The notes beneath the pieces are model-generated. The model was given only the letters and a program-made list of their open reading frames with translations. It was not told the origin of the DNA and did not search any database. From the NCBI GenBank assembly GCA_037501455.1, contig CM074858.1, positions 99,978,001 through 100,042,000 on the forward strand: DNA of 64,000 bases, written 5' to 3'. Positions 54,780 through 64,000 of the stretch are shown here, one piece after another; position 1 is the stretch's first letter; each line of letters opens with the position of its first letter. The stretch comes from Lantana camara (Eukaryota; Streptophyta; Magnoliopsida; Lamiales; Verbenaceae). The translations under genes were made by a program, and so were the position numbers.

Positions 54780-56850
54780 TTAGTGGATGACCTTTTTAGC
54801 TAATTGTTCTGTCCCGTTTGTTACGTCTTTTGTTTTTTATTGTGTTTTAGTGTTGTCTCATATCACTAGTTTGTTACATTTGATTGTGCTGCATAGGAAG
54901 ATCTTTTGCTTTTGGTTGTGCTGAATGTGTTGTCTCATGTCTCTCGGGCGTTTAAGTTGGATGATGTAAGTTATGGTTGAATGTTTTGGAGTTTTTTTAG
55001 TGGGCTGGGATAGTGTAATGAAATTTGATACATCATTAGTCACTGTTAACTATAACAGAGTTCAATGATTAAGCTCCTTTGTATGATGAATTGTAATGTT
55101 AGATTTATGAAAGATCCCCAACGGTTTTAAGAATGGCATTGATTTAGCTCCTGTTACTCTGATGTAGGTGTAGCCTTTTATTTTGGGTTTCATGAACTCT
55201 AGCTTAATGCATCTGATGAAGAACATTTTGGGTTAGCTGTTACTTTCTATTCGACCATCTTCTTTGATATAACATGTTGCATATATATCTTAATATGATT
55301 CCATTCGGCATATTTGCAGCTTTGTTTTGATAAAGACCTAATAGCACTTGATTTAAACAATGGAGAATGTTGTTATTCCATTTGATGGCGAGAAAAAGGA
55401 TGGATATCCATGTTCAGTTCTGACATGAAAGAATAAAATTTGAGAAGGACAATGAGGTATTTTCCTATGATTTTTAATGGTCATGGACCATTGGAGTAAA
55501 TAAAAGTCCATTTTATATAAACAAAACCATCAAATAAAAAATTGAAGTACACAAGGGCTTATATAACATATTCAATGTTTACCATCTTATACAAAGTTTA
55601 CTTGGACATTAAATGATGGTTATGATTTGGTATCTCCATTTAAACCCCATTTACTTAGCTATGGCTAAAGCTCGCACCCAAATAAGGCCCCTCGTTGTAT
55701 TAGTAGGCTGACCCCTCTTACATAACAACTCCCAAATGGAGTTGTTAGACAACCCATCTGCTTTGGATAAAGCGAAATGTCTCTTTTGTCCCTTTCTTCA
55801 TGTCCAAACTGCTAACTTTTTTGGGCATCTTCTCCAAGCTTCCCGCTCCACTTTTACTATACCAAGTTGTACCTCTCCAATTTTTTGGCTTGCTTCTAAC
55901 TGCATTCTGTTGCTGCTTCTAATTGTGGTGGTTGAGGTCTCCGGCGGGGTGGGGACGTTGGATTGGAGCTGAAAACAAGGGTTTGGTGTTTGGGCGGATC
56001 TAAGGCAGATATGGTTGGTGGGGTGAGCGGCGGTGGTTCTCGGCGGTTAAGAGTGGTGGTGGTGTGGCGGAAATCGGGCAACGAGAGGAGAGAGACAAGA
56101 GAGGGAGAGGAAAACGACCGAGTAGAATGGTGGTGGATCTGTGGTGGCGGGGATGTGGAACTGTCGGCAAGGCTTGACTTGTTCGGTTTGGGCAAGAATG
56201 GAGAAAAGTGAGAAAAGCAGAAAAGAAAGGATGGCCGGCCGATGGTGGTTACTCGCCGGAGTTGTCGCGTGAAGGTTGTTGGTTGAGAGGACAGCCAGGA
56301 GAGAGAGAAGAAAAAGTGGTGGCGCGTGTGAGGGACGGCAAGAAAGAAGCGAGGTATGAGAGGCCGGAGGAGGGAGAGGAGTGGGGAAAAGGGCAGTGCC
56401 GGTGGTACGTGACAGCGCTGGTGTTGTTGGCCGGAGGGGCATTTCCCCTTTTTCCGATTTAGGGTGAGAGAGGAAGCACTGAGCGATTCTAAGAGAGAGA
56501 AAGAATGAGATGGCAAGGCGGTGGCCACCGGTTGACGAGGAGAGCAGCACCGGCATGGGTGGCTATCGGTATCTAGAATCCGACAATGGTGGTTCCCCGA
56601 AATTCGCATGGTCATAATTAGAATTTCACCTTTATTTAAATGGGCTACACATAGCCAGGTAAACATCAACCTCAAAATTATCTTATAGCCCACATGCTAA
56701 ACCAGCCAAAGTAAATAATGGGTTGTGTAGTTAAATGCTAACCCATCAGGCGATAACCCTACTTGGATGGATTGAACTCTTGTTAAGTAAATGGATTCTT
56801 ATATAGCTAAACTCATAACCAACCTAAATATTGAAATAAACACGCCCTTA
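54780..56850. other. Intergenic sequence, no supported gene
   Basis: Mostly AT-rich. From 55896 to 56693 the minus strand has a 265-codon frame, but it is Ser/Pro/His-rich low-complexity sequence caused by a G/A-rich, GGTGG-repeating plus strand, and no domain is seen. The end near 56815-56832 (AACACGCCCTTAG) looks like a DNA-transposon terminus; a matching partner was not found. Confidence 0.5.
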
Positions 56851-57141
56851 GTTTCTATTAATTTTTCAAATCTTTTGCGGCGGATCCAAGTCGGTTGCCC
56901 GAATGAAACCAGAACCTGAAACGTGCTTTTCCACGTGGGTATTCCCGATTCGTCGGTCTATAGATACGACGGAGCACCTGATCATTCCCTACCGTACGCA
57001 GCAATTTTCCCCCCAACTCCAAAACTTCAATACAAATACCAAAATTTCCCACTCTGAAACTGAAACCATCATCATTCCATAACTCCATCGCCGAATTCTC
57101 ACTCATCTCTGAGCAGACCCTCGCACTGCACTCAGTTAGAG

Positions 57142-60100
57142 ATGCCGATCGAGATGCCGAAGGGGCTGCCGTTCTCGGTGGATACATGGACGCCTGCCTC
57201 CAAGATGAAGAGGCACCATTTCCTCACACACGCCCACAAGGACCACGCCCAGGGGATCGCCGCCCACGCTTCTTATCCCATCTTCGCTTCTCTCCTCACC
57301 AAACGTCTTCTCCTCCGATACTACCCTGAGGTGATTTTTTATTCGTTTTATGTTCGGGGTGATTTATTTGATTGTTTTGAGTTATTTTTGAACGAAGATG
57401 TTGAAATTCGTTTTCGTTTTGCAGCTTGATGAATCGTTGTTTGTTGGTATTGAGGTTGGACAATCGTTGGTTGTTGAGGATCCAGATGGTGATTTCGTTG
57501 TCACTGCTTTTGACGCTAACCATTGTCCAGGTTTGGATTCTTCTGTTTTTTGTGGAAATGTAAAGCTCCTTACTTTTGTTTCTTGATGAATGCTAGTTAT
57601 TCATTCTTCTGCTTTTGGAGTTGTGATTTTCTTTTCTGGTCTGGTTGTTGGCTGCCATTTATGCTAATTAGTCTTGCTTGTAATTCTGTTATAGATAGGG
57701 AGCCCAGGCTCTTTTTTCAACCAAAGAAATCAAATAGATTTCTGCTGTTTTGCTTGTCTCTGATTAGTTATGGAAGTGAAAAATGTCTTTCGCCTTTTGA
57801 GTAAAATGAATTTATGATGAAATTAGGATGAAACTAGACATCTTGTCACTTATTGCGAGTTGAAATGATCAGGAACTAAACGCACGAATGACTAAAGATT
57901 TTTGGATGTCCTAACTTCTTGTCTGTACTAGCAAACAAAATGTTGGAGCATGGATTTATGTGATATATATTTTGGGCAATAAATCCTCTTTCTTATAAAT
58001 CACATCGGATTCTATCTTAACAAGCAAATTATGCGGTTAAGATATGCTCATCTTAATCTTGCTTTAGGATAGTGTTCTATATTTTAACCAACATATTGGA
58101 TACTGACAAATGACAATAATTTATATCATTTGCTTTGCATAACATACAAAATGAAAGGCAGACTGGTTTCAGAGTTTTCTTTGTGTATTACATTTTAAGT
58201 TTTTCGCCTTATGGTTAAATATGCCCAATTGGTTTTAAAAATTAATCAACATAAATATATTTCCTACATGTTGGGTTTCAACTAGAATTAATTTTGTCAG
58301 CATTCAGTAAACGTACTTTAATATTTTTATGTGCTATCTAGGTGAATTGCATGTTAACCATCTTGCTTGTGGTTAAGAAACAAGCTTCTTTGATTTGTAA
58401 AATTTAACAAATCAACGTGAGTATAAATTTTTTGGTCAAAATGAACATAAATTGATCTGGTAAAGGTCCAACAAGACCATTAGAATAACTGAAATTTATT
58501 GGACAATAGACTTCTGAAATGATTCGAAGGGTCTGCTGTTGACACATTCTCATCTAGAGTGCTTTTGAGATTTCAGGAGGTTTGATGCTCCTATTTGAAG
58601 GGAATTTTGGCAACATCTTACACACAGGAGATTGCAGATTAACCTTGGAGTGTTTACAAAGCTTACCTGACAAGTACATTGGCAAGAAAGGAAAAATTCC
58701 AAGGTGCCCCCTTGATTTTATCTTTTTAGATTGTACATTCGGTCAATTTCCTTTGAGCATGCCCAGCAGACACACAGCAATCCAGCAGGTATACTTTGTC
58801 AGTCCTTGAATATTATGTTCGTATGTTTGTGGTCACTTCTGGCTTGACTTGAGAAAGATGACGTTGCTTTTCTTTTAATTTGGTTGCTTTTTTTATCACA
58901 AGTCAGATTTACTTTTTTGCAACTTATCTGTGAAATGAAATTCAGAGATCATGCTCAGTGATGGTTTCACATTTCATTTAATTTGTGTAATCTCATTCGA
59001 ACTCCATATCTTGTCAAGCTGTCAGCTAAAACTATAGACACCTGTGTTATAATTATTGCCCCGACTATGATTCACCGCATGTGGTATCTTGTTGGTTTGT
59101 ACTGGCACCATAACCACTGACACCAAGTTTCATATCCTGCCAGGTTGCTGCAAAATGGATAACTTAACCCATTGCCTATAGTAGTGAAAAATGTAGGCGT
59201 ACGAATCAAGCATGGAAGATATTGAAGTTTTTAATTGATAGTTATGGAACATGTAGCTGCTTTATTTAAGTATAGAGACAATATGGCACCAAATTTAAAA
59301 AAGGTTGAAGCTTTTAAATTCCTGAATGCCTGTGGCTTCTTAAGGGGAGATCTAATTATGCTTATTAGGAACGTCAGTATGTTGACTGAAATGAAACTGC
59401 CAAACCATTAAACAAGAGGTCAGCACATCTTGAAGGCAACACTTTGGAAATAGCACTTACAATTGGCTCCAACACCGAGAGATGTCAGCTTTAAGATGGC
59501 CTATGTATACGTGTCTTTGTTTTCATCCTTCTCTGTTGTTTTAATTCTTGTATTACATGATATAAATCTTCTTCATGCAAAGTGCTTCATTGTCTGTAAG
59601 CTTATGCGAGATTGTTGTACCAGGTTATCAATTGTATATGGAAACACCCAGATGCTCGAAAGGTGTATTTGACATGTGATCTTCTAGGTCAAGAAGAGAT
59701 ACTTGTAGAAGTATCGCGAACATTTGGTGAGAAGATATATCTTGATAAAACCACAAATACAGAATGCTTTAAATCACTTGAACTTATAGTCCCTGAGATC
59801 ATATCACTGGACCCATCTTCCCGTTTCCAGCTATTTGATGGATTCCCCAAACTATATGAAAGAGCTGAAGCAAAAATAGCCGAGGCTCGTGCCAATTTTC
59901 AGCAAGAACCTCTTATCATACGTGCTTCTTCACAGTGGTACGCTTGTAATGAGGGTGTCTCTGATACCGAAAAGCGAATGAAAGAAAGATTTGATCAAGC
60001 TGTTAGAGATCTATATGGTGTTTGGCATGTTTGCTACTCAATACACTCATCCAGAGATGAATTGGAGTGGGCACTGCAACTTCTTGCACCTAAGTGGGTA

Positions 60101-60766
60101 GTGTCAACGACACCTACCTGCAGGGCTATGGAGCTGAGTTATGTTAAGAAACACTGTTTTAATAATCAACGAGCATTTAGTGAGTCTGTCTGCAAACTTC
60201 TGGACATCAGTGCTGTACCATCTTTAGGTCCAGAGAAATCTCTAAAAAGTTCGAGCTACTCACTTCTGGAGGAGAACATTTCCAGTAACTGTGTAGAAAC
60301 ACAATTCGAACCAGTTGTCATATCCACACACCAGAGGAAGCGGTTGAGTTTATCCCCCCCATGCAAAAGACCAATGGTCACGTTATTTGGAAGAGCAAGG
60401 CTTGGTCTTGAAGATTCTTCTTGCCAACATAAACATGAAGAAATTTTGACAAGTTGCAGTTCCAGAGAAAAAGCATCTGTTGAAACAGATTGCGTGCCTT
60501 CTCTGAAGGAGGATGTTGCTGAAGTGAAAGGCGAAGACCTATTTAGAACAAAGAGAGAGGCTGATTTTGCAGAAACAAGTGATGCTTCTATAGAAACAAA
60601 TACTGGGTCCACAAAACTTGATGCTATTTCACCTGCCCGCTTTTCAAATAGCTACAGTGAAAGTTTAAGAAGGTTTTACAGGTCTATGCATGTGCCAGTA
60701 CCTCAGCGTCTTCCTTCCCTAAAGAAGCTAATGGATGCCAAAAAATCTGGAAGGAAGAGGTTTTAA
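57142..60766 (+). CDS. SNM1/Apollo-type metallo-beta-lactamase DNA-repair nuclease, 549 aa
   Basis: Four exons (57142-57330, 57425-57530, 58577-58788, 59624-60766) join in frame with GT-AG introns. The product has the MBL/beta-CASP layout of the SNM1 family: the metal-binding HAHKDH at residues 30-35, NHCPG at 95-99, HTGDCR at 114-119, LDCTFG at 149-154, then the beta-CASP region to about residue 360 and a Ser/Lys-rich C-terminus ending KKSGRKRF. Family members are 5' exonucleases acting in DNA cross-link repair and telomere-end processing in the nucleus. The N-terminus MPIEMPKGLPFSVDTW closely resembles plant orthologues of the Arabidopsis single-copy member, from memory. The start is the first ATG of the frame, with a second Met four codons on. 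The 5' leader follows a weak TATAGATA at about 56957. Confidence 0.9.
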
Positions 60767-62345
60767 ATGATCATTTCACTACAGGGATGAAGTTCCTTCT
60801 TCTGGCTATTTATAGGGGACTATAATCTTGTCATGATTGGTTGTTTGTCTGGAACATACATCTATATCTCTCAAACAACTACTTTGAGTTGCTAATGTGC
60901 TCAACTGTTTTTCAGTCGGCGGTCAGCGAAGCAGATATGACTGCAGGTACACATGAAGCTCTGGACAGTACCTTATTATCTTCAATTTTTTCAGTTGAAC
61001 TTTGTATAGGCCAATACAACATTGATTCTTCGTCCAGAAATTGGATTCATTGTGCATTGTCTATTTGTTGACAAATATACATGTATATGTCATTATACCA
61101 CAAATTTATGGAATTTATATTTTTTCAATTTGATTGTTGCTTTTGGATTTAATGTCTTATATCTGTACGCAAATTTCTGTTGCAATATAATTTATAAGAT
61201 CAGGGGCCTGCAACTAGTAACTTGAAGTGCAGTCCAACTTGAAATTCTTCTAATGTTATATCTTTAGGATGTGTCCGTTGGTCTGTAAACTAGGGGTTTA
61301 TAGAATGGTTAAGCCTCTTGTTATTGCATATGGTTGGCCTTCACTGAGTGGAAAAACTACCTAGTTTTCCAGAGATACCAAATAGAGTATATAATTGGTT
61401 ACGGCTTCTTTGTTTTTTGGTAATTGAAAAGAACAACAAGACCATCTGAATGTCCGAACTGTCTGCTATAGCCTCTTGCAGTTCCTGTCATCGGAAAATG
61501 ACATGTTACTGAACATCTTTACGCCAAATTTCCTGAGCTCCTCTGAAGACTTTGAACTTGAGAATAAAGGAGCCAATTAGACCTTTTCCTTTATAGTTGC
61601 TCTTTCTTGCATCGTCTTAAACTTTTTTTGAATACTGGCTAGGCTAAAAATGATTCTGGACATCTGCTACATTTTCTTTGGGGAAGATCTTTAAATGTTG
61701 TCTACTAAAGCTATTATGTTTCTTTACTTGTAAAACTTGAATGATGAATACTTCATTAGCCTGTGGTTAGAACTCTCTCTATAATCCTTTCACATGCCTT
61801 TTGAATACGACGTACCTTCTTCTTCTGCTCTATGTTGCTGCGAGCAACTTAGTGATAATTTGATGTGACTCACTTTTGGCTACAAAGCACGCCATTCAGT
61901 TTTCATATATATATGTAGATATATCAAAAAAGATAAAATTAAATTGCATAGCTGTTAGGAATACTGGATTCAAATGCATATGCTCACTCGTTAGCTATAA
62001 CTGCCGTTACAGAGAGGATTTGACTCGTGATTCATGCTTCGTGAATATATGTGGTTGGAACAAGGAAATTTGTCTGGTTGGTAAAAGATGTAAACTGTAA
62101 TATGTGGGGAAAACATCTACCATTGAAAGCCTTATTACACTGCACTTTTTGTTCCATGACACCTCTCATGTGGATAGACATTGTACATGATGTGTTACAA
62201 CTTTTTTCAGCTAAAATGCTCAACTTCTGAGCTCTTGTTATACTCTGAGAAAATAAATCCACAATTGGCCTTGACAGCAGCTTATATTATAAATCAGTAC
62301 ACAGTCATCACCTTGCCACGCCCATTCTTTACTGTTGTAGCTTGA
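60767..62345. other. Region between two convergent genes
   Basis: Holds the 3' untranslated regions of the nuclease gene (to about 61050-61200) and of the ndhS gene (from about 62100). The middle is AT-rich with a short TATATATA run near 61905. No other gene is seen. Confidence 0.6.
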
Positions 62346-63801
62346 CTATATTCTCTCATAATCTAGCTTATCTGACTGCAAGTAACCATAATCATATGTC
62401 ACTATTGTGCACATGTAATGAAGATTCATTTTTTCAAAATTTATTAGGCTGTTTATGTTTGCAAACAGAATATTATTATATTTAGGCATCCATGATAAAA
62501 TAGGAAAGTCACCAGTACCTTGATGAGCATATCGGTTGGAAGCCAAGCTGGTGCAGTTGGAATTCCGACCCATGCAATCTGAAGGCAGAAGCAAGAGCTT
62601 TATTTGTGCAATCAAGGTACAAATTTAATGCATGTTATACCGTTTGCATTTAACAGTTTAATCTCGTCTCCCTGAGTTTTTTATAATTTCCACCATGGAT
62701 GGAGAGATTTTTTCTCATTGATTGCCAATTTCTCAATTTGGGGTTTCGAAGTTCTGGTTCTGTACTATTGTAGTTTGTTCACTATTCCGGTCTGAAGTCT
62801 AAGGTAAAGAAAAGCTATTATCATAGTTTGTCATGGTGAAGGTGCTATAGCTTGAGATTTTCTCTTGCTAAAACTCAATTAGAATAACTAATTTTCAGTA
62901 TATATATTTCAAAATCATTTGGGGTTATGTAAATCTTGCTTCTAACGTTGGGTGAAATTTCCAGTGCCTTTTTTTGCATGGCTTTGGAATTAAATGCTGT
63001 TGCTGCAGGTAAAACTCAGCAGATGCAGGTATGCAAAATGAAGTGAAACAGATACGATTTATGAGTATAATCAACTTACAAGTGCGTATTCCCCTGTTTC
63101 GAAGATGCGCAAGTCGAGCACCTAAAACAAGAATGCGTGTTATGTGAAATCTCAAACACATAGCAGGTGAACTAGCACACAGTTGATTTTAAGCAATATG
63201 CATTTAAAAAGTACCTCTCCCCTGTCTTCATATATGTAGTCCAGTCCCTTGTAATAAGGTGGATGTCCCACAGATAAATACTGTAAAACAAACAAAAATT
63301 AATCACCATTATTACATCCTTGTGTCATGTTGGTTGTTCCAATGAATCAACTGATGTCGGAATACTGATATACATGAGATTGTCGTTTCGTTATCACTCA
63401 CGTTAACGCTGTTTAGATACTTTTCCTTGTCCACTCTCACAATCTGGCCTTTTTTCACTGATAAAAAACAGGGAGAGCGAAATTACAACCAGAATTCGGC
63501 AGCCAAACAGTTAAGTAATTTATATGACAAAAATGTGGCATGATCTCGAGCATTGTACGTTACTTGAGTAAACAGGTTTCTTCGGCTTGGGAGCTGCTTT
63601 CGGTGTTGCTGGTTGATCATTGGAGGAAGAGTCAGCAGCTGGGCTTTTCGGTGCTGATTTCTCATTCTTGGCTTCTTCAGAGGAACTTACAGCTTTAACC
63701 GGTAGTGGTAACAATCGAATCCGGGTTCTTCGTTGGTGTTGTGGAAATGGTGATGATATGGTTGGGAAAGAGGTTTGTGGGATAGCAGCTGAGAATGCCA
63801 T
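62346..63801 (-). CDS. ndhS: NAD(P)H dehydrogenase-like complex subunit S, chloroplast, 163 aa
   Basis: Six minus-strand exons: 63801-63564, 63457-63402, 63280-63215, 63121-63080, 62578-62519, 62375-62346. All join in frame with GT-AG introns, and exon 1 ends one base into the Met codon of SMKKGQ. Residues 1-40 are Ser/Thr/Arg-rich without acidic residues (MAFSAAIPQTSF), a likely transit peptide. Residues 40-78 are a Lys/Pro/Ala linker. Residues 80-163 form the conserved SH3-like domain (KKGQIVRVDKEKYLNS, YLSVGHPPYYKGLDYIYEDRGE, WVGIPTAPAWLPTDMLIK). NdhS (CRR31) forms part of the ferredoxin-binding site of the thylakoid NDH complex in cyclic electron flow. The ATG at 63801 is preferred for its MA-type transit start; an in-frame ATG at 63894 would add 31 residues. 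The last exon codes only nine residues. Confidence 0.9.
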
Positions 63802-64000
63802 GGAAAACTTAGCTGTATAGGATAAGGTCTGCTTCGGCTGTGTGTTGGATATACTTTTGCCTGTGTTTGGTATGATGTTAGAGGGAGGTAACACTGAAGG
63901 TTTGGGCCTTGCCTATTTTTTGCCAAAGTACAGGTACAAAACTACAAATATACATTTTATATTTATATACACGAGTTTGGATTCAATTTTAGGCTAAAGG
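63802..64000 (-). promoter_or_regulatory. Upstream region of ndhS
   Basis: Contains the 5' leader and proximal promoter of the minus-strand ndhS gene. No clear TATA box is assigned, although an AT-rich TATATAAATATAAAATG stretch (minus strand) lies near 63955-63971. Confidence 0.4.

Noticed and set aside
55896..56693. 265-codon minus-strand ORF, Ser/Pro/His-rich
   Set aside because: It mirrors a G/A-rich, GGTGG-repeating plus strand, other frames on both strands are also open there, and no domain or splice context supports it.
55550..56832. Possible DNA transposon ending at AACACGCCCTTAG
   Set aside because: Only one end is convincing; no partner inverted repeat found on the left.

Overview
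The window reads as nuclear DNA of a eudicot plant. Two ordinary plant genes with GT-AG introns sit at the right end, and about three quarters of the rest is transposable-element sequence: Ty3/Gypsy Tat-type elements with large antisense ORFs, chromovirus-like LTRs with a tRNA-Met primer site, Angela-like Copia LTRs, a LINE, a Helitron fragment and a PIF/Harbinger transposon. The species cannot be fixed from the sequence alone.

Layout. 1-598: 3' piece of a LINE. 599-13953 (E1, + strand): a decayed Tat-type Gypsy element with a 5'-truncated 5' LTR, gag-PR-RT-RNaseH-IN full of stops, a 2.28-kb Copia solo LTR inside pol, an antisense ORF (aORF) on the - strand and a complete 3' LTR. 14173-22651 (E2, - strand): a young relative with 813-bp LTRs that differ at three positions by eye and a perfect 5-bp target duplication. 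E2 lacks gag, protease and nearly all RT, yet keeps an open RNaseH-integrase frame and an intact three-exon aORF. 23.4-27.2 kb: a Helitron Rep fragment, then a decayed LINE. 27.5-40.1 kb (E3, - strand): remnants of a third Tat element, split by E4 (29123-37539, - strand), a chromovirus-like element with long LTRs and a noncoding interior. 40.1-42.5 kb: LTR ends in inverted arrangement and a partial Copia LTR. 44.8-47.6 kb: a dead PIF/Harbinger element (DDE transposase plus Myb/SANT ORF). 48.1-52.1 kb: a minus-strand Myb/SANT-like gene cut by a 3.2-kb solo LTR. 52.5-54.8 kb: two more Myb/SANT-like fragments.

The right end is an island of two host genes lying tail to tail. One is a four-exon SNM1/Apollo-type DNA-repair nuclease gene (57142-60766, +). 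The other is a six-exon gene for the NdhS subunit of the chloroplast NDH complex (62346-63801, -).

The most unusual signals are as follows. First, an array of about eleven ~32-bp units in the E4 interior, each a small hairpin whose two arms change together from unit to unit. Second, the intact, intron-bearing antisense gene in E2, with its own TATA box, kept while gag and RT were lost. Third, a gag-to-RT deletion in E2 that ends exactly at the primer-binding site, together with loss of the integrase catalytic glutamate. Fourth, three Tat elements whose 3' regions carry tandem repeats unrelated in sequence but all able to fold into stem-loops.
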